Shown here piece by piece: positions 22,666 through 34,089 of a stretch of DNA of 64,000 nucleotides. The stretch is taken from NCBI GenBank assembly GCA_941918925.1, contig OW799234.1:7035001-7099000 (forward strand), given 5' to 3'. The notes beneath the pieces were generated by a model. It was not told where the DNA came from. It saw nothing but the letters and a program-made list of their open reading frames with translations, and searched no databases. The position numbers and the translations under genes were made by a program. The first letter of the stretch is position 1. The number at the start of each line of letters is the position of its first letter. The stretch is from Phyto melanocephala. Lineage: Eukaryota; Arthropoda; Insecta; Diptera; Rhinophoridae.

Positions 22666-22975
22666 AACATTAAATCAGAAAACCCAGAAAACAGAAAATC
22701 ACATTCATTGCTAATCGAATTGTTCAGTTCCTGCAATCGAACTTTTCATTTGTGATTATAAAATTTCTATTGCAAGAATCATAATTTATTAGTGCTGACT
22801 ACATATTTTTACTCCGAAACGAAATTCTGTAGATATAACCGTAATATTCTACAATCACAACTAAACTATACTGTTTTCTCTGTGTAGGCTAAGCTACTTA
22901 TGGTACATCATGATAAAAAGTATTACCAAATTCGACAGGGCTGAAAAAAGCATTCGTACTTGTTTTCTAATAGTA

Positions 22976-24275
22976 CTGTTTGCAAATTGTTTTATATTTA
23001 TTTCTTTTTTGTAGTTTTATTTAAATTAAGAACTTTTAAGTAAAGGAAATCCTTAAGAGCTCCTTTTGTTTTATTTTTTTTTTCATGAGAATATGTGTTA
23101 ATAATTTATAGTAACACAAAATTTCCATTTGCATACTTTCAACACTTATACTCTGTTCTTCTGCTTTGATGCTCGTTTCTGCATATGTGTTGCTACTCCT
23201 ATGCCTGTTACTCTACAGTATTCTTAATTACTTGATTGGTTTTTTTCCCATACAACTCGTCATATACAATCTCATGTAAGTGTATTCCTTTACGGAAAAT
23301 TTAAACACAAAAACTTCAGCTCTCTTATAGCATACAGGATAAAGATGTTTTTTAAGATTTTGATTGGATTTTGTAGCAATTTTACGTGTACATTCTGCCT
23401 TTGAAAAATAACATTTTCCATATTTCGCATATAAAAAGAATTTTAATTGATTTACAAGCTTCAATATGAGTATGAGCCAGCTTGAACACACTACATGTAA
23501 CTACAGGTTATATAAATATTATTTCCTTTCTTTAGCACCTTTCACACTACCGCTCTCTTTCACTCCGTTTCTCTTTATCTTGCTCTATTGCCCTATAGCT
23601 TGTGTAACATTTAAGTTTATTTTTTTTTTTTTCAATTTTATAATTGACGTTTTTATTTCAGAGTTTTTTTTTTTTTTTGTTCTTTTTGTCCTTGTTACTT
23701 TAATTTAACTGTTAATTTTGCCAAACGGAAATTATTTGTCTGATAATATGATTAAAGGCAACATAAAAAGCAAAACTTTTTTAATTGGCTTAAACAATTT
23801 GAAATGTTTTCTCTTCTCATGCTGCCTCATCTGCTACACAACAACGTGTATTCAATAATGACATTATTTTTAGATGGTAGAAAGTGATGGCAAGAAATAC
23901 ACAATTTACATTTATCAAGGCAATTTATGACGCTATTAAAATAATTTATAAAAATTTAATTATTTCAAAATGTTTAATGGCAATCGTTGATTATTTAAAT
24001 GTATTTTTAGAAATTTTAATTCGATTCTTTATACAATATACTGTTTTACTTTAAATGTTTCCAAAACAAATGCTTCGACTATACGATTTTTTTATAAAAA
24101 AATTTCTAAATTTTCAAACTTTAAACCGTTTCTCACACATTTCATACAAACGTGGCAACCAGATAATATTACTAGAACAAAATCTGCACTATTTTGTTTA
24201 AAAAACTATTAAAAACTTTAACATTGCCCTCGAACAGAAAAAGTTACAAAGATTTCTGTTCAATTACTTTTCAAA
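22976..24275. other. AT-rich non-coding sequence
   Basis: Poly-T rich tracts near 23620-23700 give spurious hydrophobic frames. Nothing is supported. Confidence 0.55.
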
Positions 24276-24292
24276 TAATATTAATCATACGC
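24276..24292 (+). repeat. Dispersed 17-bp motif, copy 3
   Basis: TAATATTAATCATACGC exact. Confidence 0.85.
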
Positions 24293-24544
24293 ACCCGTTA
24301 ATATTTTCAAGGATGATCATTTAAAAGGGAAAGTTAAGCAATTTCTTAAGCAAATAAAACTGAATAAAAAAAATGTAATTGCCCCGATTTTTTCTATATT
24401 TTTGTTTTTTTTTCTCCAACAAAATTAAAGTTTATTTTTAGCCAGGGAAATGGCCATAATTTAAATATTTTCTTATTCATTTTTTTTTCTTTTAATATTT
24501 TTAAATTTGTTTTACGTTTTTGGTAATTTTCGAAAAAAGGCGAT

Positions 24545-25420
24545 TTATGAAAATAAAAAAGTTACATACCTAGGAGTAGTACCTAGAGAGACCACATTAA
24601 AAGTAAATTGGAAAAAGCTTAAAGAAGGTGGGCTCTTTGTAGAAGAACGACAGGCTTAAAATTTAGCATAAGCTTAAAGATGAAACACTGGCTACCGTAC
24701 CAAGACCGAGGCTAACGTATGCCTCGTTAGTGTAGTGGGCATCTTTAGAAAATAAGGTAAGCCTCTTTAAAACATTGAAAGAGAGTGCTGCGTTAGTATA
24801 AGCGGTATACTATCAATTCAGCCGATTAAGATACAGGTGAAATATAAAGCGACCTTGACCGCCATTAGGTTAAAAGCAATAAGTGTATAGCTGCTGAGAG
24901 ACCAAAAATCAGCGATCAGAGAATATGAGACGTTATGAAATAATATCTGAGAGGTAACAGGTGACAAAATCCCAACTAAATATGAGAATGATGACTGCAT
25001 TACTCGAGGAGAGAGGATGGGAAATATCAAATACAACGATCTTTATAAAGTCGGCTCAAAGATTGGTTATCAAACTGGAATGGGCTTCTGTAAAGTAAAC
25101 CAAAACGGAGATAAATACTTTCGCCTACCAGAGCCAAATCTTAAGAAACCCAAGAAGATTCTGAAACTGGATATTGAAAACTCATCTAGCTAGTATGGAA
25201 CTGTCTGGCATGTAGACCGTGCAAAAAAGGGGATAAGACTTTGAAACAGTATCTTTTTAAATGTCCTGCGCTTAGGCATATTAGACGCGAGCACTTTAAC
25301 ATGGACACTATGGCAAAATTTTAATATCCAGGACATTCGAATTCGAAATTCCCAAGGAATTACGTTAAAAGAACTGGATTATCGACTAAGTCGACTTATT
25401 AGCTAATTTTAAGGAATTTT
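24545..25420 (+). pseudogene. Decayed LOA/R1-like LINE, RT end joined to C-terminal zinc-knuckle region
   Basis: Frames show KVTYLGVVPRETTLKVNWK (about 24560), then TEANVCLVSVVGIF (about 24710), then VSISGILSIQPIKIQ (about 24795), the post-catalytic RT segment and the SISG..TTPT block of LOA/R1-type LINEs. At about 25210-25310 comes CRPCKKGDKTLKQYLFKCPA followed by LRHIRREHF, the CCHC-type C-terminal finger of the same group. The RNase H between them is missing or unrecognisable, so an internal deletion is likely. There are many stops and shifts. Confidence 0.75.
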
Positions 25421-25859
25421 TTTATTTCTTTAGAGGTTTACAATATAACAATTGGGCATTAATTTATACTTGTCCTTGGTTCGGGCTTTTTAATGCTCCT
25501 CTTATTTCATTATTCTGCACTTATCGTTCATCACATACAGGAGGTACAAAAATAATAAAATTAAAAAAAAATGCTTAAATTGGAAAGAAGCATTTTAAAA
25601 AAGAAAAAAGAATGGGAGTTAGAGAACCATTAATCAAAATGAACGCGATATATTTTTTAAAACGTTTTTGCTTCGAAAAGTTATAATGAGCCAAACTTTT
25701 AATTAGTGGTTCAAAAAATTTAAAATATTTTATTACAGTAGAGGTGTTTTTACTCATAAAACCCAAATCTTATTAAGTAGTATCACGGCTTAGTAGTACC
25801 AGTTGATACACGCTCAACAGACGAAACGAAAGCGATATAAGTTTTATATAAAAAGCTTG
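25421..25859. other. AT-rich non-coding sequence
   Basis: Nothing recognisable. Confidence 0.5.
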
Positions 25860-26660
25860 TTCTCACTTTTTGACGTTTATGATCGATATGTCCTCACAAA
25901 TCATTAGGAGTTAATTGACGCTTGAACAAGGCAACCAATTGAATCTCTAAATTTACTTTGAAAATCCGTCACTAAATCCCGTTGATGTTTTATCGAAAAA
26001 TTTTGTTTAACAACGAGGCTATTTTTTAGCTTAACATGCTTGTTAATAAACAAAATTGTCGCATACAGAGGAGATCAATTTCCTCTAAACCCTTAAGTCT
26101 TTATTACATTCAGGAAAATTTTGTTTCGGTTAGGCTTAAAAGCGGTAGCATCACCGGCTCTTATTTCTTCAGAAAGAAAGCCGCAATTCACGTTACGGTC
26201 AATTGATATCATTACCGCTTCATGAGCCATTGTTTCAAAATATAAATGGCATTGATCTGGGTGATATAAGGTTTCAACCTAATGACACTGTATGCCATAT
26301 AGCGACCGTAACCATTGATTTTTTAAAATCAAAATTTTTCTAAAAGTTGATTCACCAGTCACAGCCGATTTGACTCACTTTTTTAACATTTTAATTAAAA
26401 AATAAAATTATATTAAACATTTTTACAAAACAGTTAATACTTCCTCCAACGATTCATACCAGCCTTCAATTAAAAGACTAATTATTATGCTACCTTTGCC
26501 TGTGGGGCCACTTAAAGTCATACGTTTGTCCATACAGGCAAAAATCTTATTAAAAAATTTAGTATTATTCAGGCAGTCCAAAAATGTGTCCCCAAATAGG
26601 GAAGTCCAGAATGTTCTTCATCAGGTTTGTATGGCATTTCTTCGAAATTATTTTTAAATG
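25860..26660 (+). mobile_element. Decayed mariner (rosa-like) relic, copy 4
   Basis: Plus-strand fragments include GSYFFRKKAAIHVTVN (about 26155-26205), GIDLGDIRFQPNDTVCHIAT (about 26250-26310, the second catalytic motif region with QQD altered) and CLWGHLKSYVC (about 26495-26530, after the third motif). AT-rich sequence of about 120 bp interrupts it near 26375-26480. Stops and shifts are common. No TIRs are confidently assigned. Confidence 0.65.
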
Positions 26661-28115
26661 TTATTTTCATGTATGGAACTTTCGTCAGAAAATTTCTATT
26701 AAAATTTACTTTCTTGTATTATTTTCAATATTTTTGTAAAACATTTCCCGAATTTTTGAGATCCTTTAGGCCCATTTAGGCCAATATTTTGGCTGGAATT
26801 TCTTTATTTCAATATCCATGTTAAAGTAGAAGTTCTTGTTAAAAAACAGGCGCTAATCTCTTTCCAATATCTCAGAAACAGCTGAAGTAAAAAGAGTTTT
26901 ACTTAAAATACCTCATAATTAATATTACTTATACGCACTAGTTACAGATCTATAAAAGAGTTTTGTTTTCAGTTCAAATTGTAGAGTTAGAAGAAATAAC
27001 AAAACCTGTTTAGAAAACAATTTTGTATAATTTCGTGTTAAAAATTTGTTTTTCTTTATTTCTTTATTTAAATTTAATTTTTGTTTAATAAATGAACAAA
27101 ACAAAAAAGTGTTTATTGTTCTCCCTTAATTATATTTATTTTTTATATTTTTGCACAATTTTAATTGCTTATGAAGTATTTTAGCAAAACGTTTTATAGA
27201 CCAAATACACAATTTTTTTTATAATGGACAATAGCAGCTGCAGCAGCTGATGCTGATAATAGTGATGTCCATGACTTTGCCAACAGTCAGGAAGTTAGTT
27301 TTTATAAAACAATTTGTATATGTGATGTTGATTTTTTTGTTGTAGATTTTTAGGTTCTAACTAATAGCTACAGTCATTTAATTAGTTTTTTTTTCGTGCT
27401 GTTATTCTGTTGAACACTTAATTGAATACAACATTGCTAAATAACATTCGAAGCGAAATAAAAAACTATTTATAATAAAATAATAATTAAAATGGGTGTG
27501 TATTGGTATGTGATTCCTTTTCTCTTCTTTTTCTTTTTTTTGTGCTGTCATGTATATTAAATTATCATGTGCTTCAAGCTTAGGCATTACACTATTATTA
27601 GGACAAATTTATTTGAAACTCATTAGCAGTACTCAGCCATATACAGCCGTTGCTTTTTGTAGCTGCTAACAAAATCATTTTAAATTTTGCCTGTTTTACA
27701 GCCAGACAAATGGTCGAGTATGATAATTGTGTTAAGGGCGGAGTTACTTTGTAAAACTTAATTAATTTGTTGTGACTTGTCTGTTTTAGTTCGGTGTAAT
27801 TAATATTGAAAAATTTTTTTAAACCAGGAAAATTGTTGCCAGAAAATTTTGTTTATTTTCCTTTAAAATACTTAATTTTTAAGCAACTTTATTTGCCAGC
27901 TAACATCAGGGGACGTATAGTCTTAAAAATAAAATAAACAAATATTTAATTCAAAATTTAAAATTGTTGTTTAAACTTTGCTCTTACTTACATATGAATT
28001 ATGTTCAAAGATTTTCCTTATAATCTACAAAGTATTCTTTTAAAGATTGTTTTAAGAATTTGAAAATGTTAACCACCATCAAAGTTATTTTATTATTAGT
28101 AAAAATTTTATTAAT
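26661..28115. other. AT-rich non-coding sequence with one variant motif copy
   Basis: It contains a diverged motif copy at 26920-26936 (TAATATTACTTATACGC). Otherwise low-complexity sequence. A small open frame on the minus strand near 27400-27590 has no motif. Confidence 0.5.
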
Positions 28116-28802
28116 TAATATTAATCATACGCCACCCATACTTTTATTGAATTTTTTATTATTTGAAACCCCTAACATTGAAAAAGAGACTTTAAGAACA
28201 CACTGAAGAGTATAGACTCAATTATTTAAAAGGTCTAACAACAAGCTAAAAAAGAAATAATTTTTTGTTTCTTTTTTTTTTTGGAAATTTGTTTCATGTT
28301 CCAAATTTTGATAATTATAATAAAAATATAAAAAAATTTCTTAAAGCATGTAAAGATTTCTTTTACCTGCCCTTTAAAGAGTCCAAATATATTGAGTTTC
28401 ACTACAGTTATAGCCTTTTTAGTGAAACAACTAGTGCATTAATATTAATCATACGCCACCCATTCGATTTGTAAATCTTGTGCTATTGGAAACCTTTAAC
28501 ATAAAAATAAGGTTTGTTCATGATAATTATATTATTTCTTAAGATCCTTTAATAACACACTGAAGATTGTAGACTCATTTAGAAAAAAGTGTGCCACTAA
28601 GCTTAAAAAAGAAAAAAAAATTTTTTTTTTATAAATTTATTTCATGTTACAAGTTTTAACAATTATTATAAAAATATAAAACATTTTCGAAAGCCTGTAA
28701 AGATTTCTTTTACCTGCCCTTTAAATAGTCCAAATATATTGAGTTTCACTAGAGTTATAGAGGTTTTAGTGAAACAACTAGTGAATTAATATTAATCATA
28801 CG
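28116..28802 (+). repeat. Tandem array of about 325-350-bp units bounded by the 17-bp motif
   Basis: The motif stands at 28116-28132, 28440-28456 and 28787-28802. Two full units lie between. They share ACACACTGAAGA, TGTAAAGATTTCTTTTACCT and AAATATATTGAGTTTCACTA in the same order. Periods are 324 and 347 bp. No coding capacity. Confidence 0.9.
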
Positions 28803-29454
28803 TCAACGACATTTCTTTTACATTTTATTTTATTAAAAGCTTTAAAACTTAAAAAAAATCGTACTTTTAATCTATTCTGTTCATAAATTCGTCCAATTCA
28901 TATTCACTCAGTTGTCTGCAATGTCAAATCGATACAACAAAACAACTTCTTAATAAATGTTTTTTGTCAATGCGAATTCGTATTCAGGAAAATCAAAAGT
29001 TATTCTGATCTGTTAAATTGAAAGAAATTTTATTGAAAAAACGGATATATATTAATGGAAGCCATGATAAAAGGTGTTAAAACAACAAATATAATTCAAT
29101 TTAGTAGACTTGTAATCAAAAAATGTAAACTTAGTTACTTTTTTAATACTAAAACGAAAATCTCATTTTCCATCCCTGCAGAAATAAATGAAATAAAAGT
29201 GAATGTAAAGAATTTCGACTTTATTCTCCCTGATCAGCTATTGCGACGAAGTAACCTTGTAAATATGTCTTGAGTGCATCTAATGAAGTTTAAAAATAAT
29301 TTTTTTTTTTATAATTTTGTTTATTCATTCTTATGGAAAAAACATAACGAACGTAAGAAAGTTGTACATTCCTAAGACTAAGAAAAGTATATGGAATTTT
29401 TGCCAATTGAGTGATTTAAGTTTATTCGCCAGCAGGTCATGTCTAAAAGCATAT
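28803..29454. other. AT-rich non-coding sequence
   Basis: Two short open frames (29055-29273 and 29317-29508) have no recognisable motif. Confidence 0.5.
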
Positions 29455-29560
29455 ATATTGTGGCGTGGTGCAATAGTTAGATCGTCTTCAAGAAGAACCT
29501 CGGTTTAAATCCCTTTTATTAAGGAGACGTTAAATCCCTTCCACCCAAATACACCTTAAA
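29455..29560 (+). mobile_element. Possible degenerate tRNA-derived SINE
   Basis: An A-box-like TGGTGCAATAGTTAG (29466-29480) and a B-box-like GGTTTAAATCC (29502-29512, two mismatches to GGTTCRANTCC) lie 36 bp apart, as in polymerase III promoters. No target duplication was found. A chance match is possible. Confidence 0.4.
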
Positions 29561-29566
29561 GAAGCC

Positions 29567-30350
29567 CCCTGACATTCCAGCATACTCTTAGCTTCAAAGA
29601 AAGTTCAGGTACATACATAACTTTGGGATGCTAGGTTGTGCGTAAATTTTAAAATTATCACCACGACTTCACATTGCATAGCAAAGATCTGCACCACATC
29701 ACAAAGTCATTGTACCAAGGCAACGACAGATAGCGAGAGGCTTCAGTACACAAATATTTTATTTATTTATAGAAGGCCTTGTATATACGCACACTCCTGG
29801 CACTAAAGAAATATCAAACCAAACAGGACCTTTGTTCGCATCCACAGACAAAATATTTTAATCGTGGTGTTAAAATTTTTATTTAAGGCAAATTAATACA
29901 AAAGAAGCCTCCTGACATTTTAGCACACTACTGGCAACAAAGAAATACAGTCTTACATTTACAGGCCAAATGACAAAATGCTCAGCAAGGTCCTAAGCCA
30001 TTAAGCAAAGATCTGCAACAATACACAATCATATGAAGACGCTGTTCATAAGTAACCCCACAACTCTGGATGAGTATACAGTAGACAAATTATTAATTCA
30101 TATGTAGTCCTTGTACCTAGGCATACTCCTGGCATCAACGAAAAGAGGGCCTTACATTTAAGTTCAGGCAGCATAACCTACAGGTTGCTCGGCAAGACCC
30201 CACGCCATATAGCAAGGACCCCATAATACTGGGAGGGGCTATAGTAGACTAATCATTTACTAATATAAAGGCATTATAGCTAGACAACGACTGATGGCAG
30301 CTCCAACATCTTGGGACAGACAATAGTAGACTAATTATTTACTTGGATTA
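29567..30350 (+). repeat. Diverged repeats with CATACTCCTGGCATC-type motif
   Basis: Blocks like GCATACTCTTAGCTTCAAAG (29577), GCACACTCCTGGCACTAAAG (29786), GCACACTACTGGCAACAAAG (29920) and GCATACTCCTGGCATCAACG (30119) recur, as do TAGCAAAGATCTGCA and AGTAGACTAATTATTTAC. Spacings of about 210, 135 and 200 bp indicate an old, deleted tandem array. Function unknown. Confidence 0.6.
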
Positions 30351-31925
30351 AAAAAAAATTTTAATGAAACAAAAGAAGGAACCTTTTTATGGCAGGACAA
30401 GAACCCCCATAAACCGCTTGGCTCAACCATCCTTTTAAAAGAACATCACAAATGAGCGAAAATCAACGTAACGAAATTTTGGAAGAACTTTAACAATAGA
30501 CTGATGATAAAAACTTGGCACCATTAACATCAGATCCCCAAACAACACTGACTTTAATATGAGGATTGAAGACAATTGAAAATGTTATACTTCATGCACC
30601 ACTTGACGAATAAATCGTACCATATTTTGAGTATCACGGCACAAAACAGTTCATCTGCACCAAGCCAATCTGTTGAGGCTTTAAGTTATAACTCGTAATA
30701 TAACCGCAAGAAGCGGAACTTTTTTTGCAATCAATACAATGTTGCATTACATATAAAGGACTACTTCTTGACGTATCAAACTCCAACTTAAAACATAATT
30801 GTCTTTCCCTTTTTTACTTTAGCCATCCCTTTTTCTTATATTATTGCGGAAACAAAGAAATTTCGTTATGTTCCTTAAAACTGCGAATACAAATATAAAA
30901 TAATTAAAGACGGCTCTTTAGCTACAGTCCTTTTCAAAGGACACCCGTTTCGGGGAAAACTTTAGGTATCAAGAAAAAAATTGTTTTAACGAAAATGCTT
31001 AGAAACTCATAAAGATTTAAGTTGTGAAATTAAAAATTTTAGTAAAAAAATAAGGCGCTAATTGGGTATGTTAGAAAATATTAAAAACAAGTCACAGAAA
31101 AGAGGCCCATTAAGGCAGGACAAAAACGAAATCACCCATTAAACATTATTTAAGGTGTTACAACAGAAATCATTCCATTATATTAAACTAGTAATAAGCG
31201 AAATAGAGCCATTAGCTCCTGCTGTGCTTGTCTTAACTTCTCTCCATATATTTCTCTCTCTCTCTCTCTAACTTTGCTATCTAACCTGCCAATTATTGCT
31301 GCTACTACTCTACTCCAATAAAATATATAATTCCATTTAATTCAATTTGACTTAATGAACCCTACACACGACTAAACAATTAAAACAATTGACAAAACAT
31401 GCATAAAACATATTTATAAAACCATTACAAATAAAATGTTTTTAGCTTTTTTTCTGCCAACATACCGAACAAACACATGTTTTAAATAAAGGCAACAAAA
31501 ATAACAACACCTTATAGTTAAATGTTTAAATAAATGCCAGGCATGAGGCAAAAAGCCTTTTGTGTAAGCTACAGTAGAACCTAGATAAACAAATTTGCAG
31601 GAATTTAAGAAAAAATATATTTGGTGAATTCACAAGGTGTACTAAGAACGAAGTGTCATAATTTTTAAAAAGCTAAAAAAGAATTTAAAATTGTTACAAT
31701 AAACAAAACAATACTTTGCATTGATTTAAAAATTTTTGGGAAATTTTGACCCTGCGACACTTAAGACCTTTTGTGAATAGAGTATTTATAAACATTTTAG
31801 ATTTAACATATAAAAGAGAATTGGATGAAACTGCAATTAGAATTCGAAATAAATTGCTTAAGAAATTCAACAAATTTTAATTAAAAAAAAGCAAAAACTT
31901 TAGTGTAAAATTTTTCGTAAACGAG
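30351..31925. other. Non-coding sequence with a (CT)n run
   Basis: CT dinucleotide run at about 31252-31269. No coding similarity recognised. Confidence 0.5.
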
Positions 31926-31942
31926 GCGTATGATTGATATTA
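31926..31942 (-). repeat. Dispersed 17-bp motif, one mismatch
   Basis: Reverse complement of TAATATCAATCATACGC. Confidence 0.75.
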
Positions 31943-32574
31943 ATTAAAGAGTAGTTTTACAAAATAGACAATAACTTGGAAAGTAATAAAGGTATTCAAA
32001 AAAATTAAAAGCTGTTTAATACTAAATAGCACAGACAATCACAACTAGTAACAACTAAAAACATAACTTAATTTTAAAAGGCTTTTATTTATTCATTTAA
32101 ATGGAAATCCAGCACAACAAGAAATGAGAGTGCCAGTATAAAAGCAAATTAATAACACAGCCCGACAAAAATAAAAAATAAACTTTGCCAACTGCAATAA
32201 ACCACTTCTTACAAGCAACCAACTTCCGATATGCAATTGGAGTGCAAAAAGAAAAAATAACGTTCTGAATAATATTACACAAATAAAATTCCCGTTAATC
32301 AGCGTTAATCACTTACAGTGGAGGGTATAAAAAAGCTATATCATGAAAACTAAAGCTGATAGAGACAAACTGATTACAGATTTGAATTCAGCGCACCCAA
32401 ATTAACTAGAATCAGTTGATAAATTCAAAGAAGCAAATTGAGTGTTGGCCTGTGTAATTATATTTAACTTGAGCTGTTATAAGCCTTAAAAGCATAAACA
32501 AATAATTTTAGTTCAATAAACATCATCTATCATTATAATAACATTGCATCTGTGAATAAGACTCCATTGTATAC
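31943..32574. other. AT-rich non-coding sequence
   Basis: Nothing recognised. Confidence 0.5.
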
Positions 32575-32990
32575 ATTTATTACATAAACATTTTAATTAA
32601 CTCCCTTTTAAATGTGTATACGTTGCCTATGTTTTGAATATGATGCGGTAAAGCATTCCAAAGACTTGTGCTGTATATTAAAAATTGACGTTGTGACAAA
32701 AGGCTCTGATATCTTTGCTGAATAATCTTTCTTTCACGATTAGATCTGGCAAACTGAATCCTGTTATATAAATACGGAGGTTGTTCAAATGTAACGATTT
32801 TATGCATAAAGATAAAGTATTTAAATTTTAAGAAATTCTTAAATTCTATATGAAGGATCTAGATCGCTATGCTCCTATAGCGATATATGATCACGTCGCC
32901 CCCTTTGGAATATATATCTTGCATTATTCTTATATGCAACATTCAGTTTATTAAAGTCATTTTGTGTAGTTAAAATACCACTGTTTGTTG
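32575..32990 (-). pseudogene. CR1/L2-like LINE fragment, C-terminal tail
   Basis: The minus strand reads LNVAYKNNARYIFQRGRRDH near 32890-32950 and, after shifts, HKIVTFEQPPYLYNRIQFAR, then SLLSQRQFLIYSTSLWNALP and IGNVYTFKRELIKMF down to 32583. The order N..R.IF, PxYL, R.F..Y....WN.LP, F+r.l is the tail of CR1/Jockey-superfamily ORF2. Catalytic motifs are absent. It differs from the fragment at 12490-13010, so it is a separate insertion. Confidence 0.75.
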
Positions 32991-34089
32991 GATATAAAAT
33001 TTACACACACAAAAAAAAAGTTCTATATTTTTAATTAAAATATCACATTTAAAACATATAAAATTATCCACAAATTATGTTGTTGTAAAGTTTTTTTCTT
33101 CTTTTTTTTTGTACATATGAGATTGTTATAATTATTATTACTCTACAGCAAAATATGTAGTAACTTTACACGCACATGTATGTATACGTATGTTAGTACG
33201 AATATGTATGAATAGGACAAAAAATTTACACATACTATTTGTGGTTTATATTGATTGTATAAATTACAGAGAGAGATTATTATTACAAAAAATAAAAATT
33301 GCAATTGTGGTTAATTAAGTCCTTTTTGCTAGTGGGTTATGGAAAAATTTAAATTAAAAAAAAAATAAATTATCAAATCCATGTAAAGAATTTTATTATT
33401 AAGTACTTCAGGTATTGAGGTAATAAAAACAGATTGAGTTTTTACAAACGTAAGAGCTTAAAGCAAATTAGGACAGTAAATATTTTAAAAACTAATACTA
33501 AAACTTAAATTAAAACTAAAAGTAGGTTTGCTGAAAATTATACAGCGCAATAAATAGTTTTTGTAAAAACAATCAAAAAATAATTTTTAAACACGGTTCG
33601 GAAAGACTTTTGTAAAGAATTTAAAAGGAAATTTTTTTCTTCTTCTAGCTTGAAAAAGTTCTTTTTCAAACAACCACAAAAATCTTAAGAAAAATGTATT
33701 TTTAGTAAATTTTGTAAATAACTAGCAGAAACCGGACCGCTCTGCTGGCCCCGAAAATTTTGTTGCATTGTATTCATTGTATATGAGGGTATCACTCACC
33801 CTTCTCCCCCTTTCCAGTTCCAATTGGAAAGACCGAATATCATTGTCCACATAAGACATTAGGATACACGGTTAGGTAACTTTTCAGGTGACAAATGAAG
33901 ATTTTGTACAATTATTTCAATAATGTGAAATCAATATTTATAATATTAAAATGTCTTCGATCTTTTTTTTTTCTTTTGAACAAAATAAAATTATTTTTAT
34001 ATAAAAAAAAAACTGATCTCAAGCTTGTAAAATAAAACAACTATTGATATAATAATATTGATATAAGACAAAATAAAAAATTTAAAAAA
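32991..34089. other. Non-coding sequence with one GC-richer patch
   Basis: Microsatellite-like ATGTATG near 33176-33210. A GC-richer patch at about 33728-33900 (ACCGGACCGCTCTGCTGGCC) stands out but matches nothing I can name. Confidence 0.45.

Larger units (their letters stand above)
20690..22975 (-). mobile_element. mini-me/DINE-like composite, copy 3, split by a mariner
   Basis: The sequence 20740-21018 and 21915-22250 matches 40690-41330 and 46900-47560, with shared blocks such as CGCCCACCTCCCATATAACG. From 22315 to 22665 it carries the ATGGC minisatellite described separately. The right end, about 22885-22970, resembles the reverse complement of the hairpin end at 54816 (TAAGCTAC..., TACTTGTTTT). 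The mariner at 21019-21914 interrupts it at a TA. Confidence 0.7.

Noticed and set aside
27690..27775. Possible exon after TTTTACAG
   Set aside because: There is an acceptor-like site but no donor within a plausible distance and no reading frame of interest.
28116..28802. CRISPR-like array
   Set aside because: Only three motif copies with ~330-bp spacing in a eukaryotic genome; repeat and spacer sizes do not fit.
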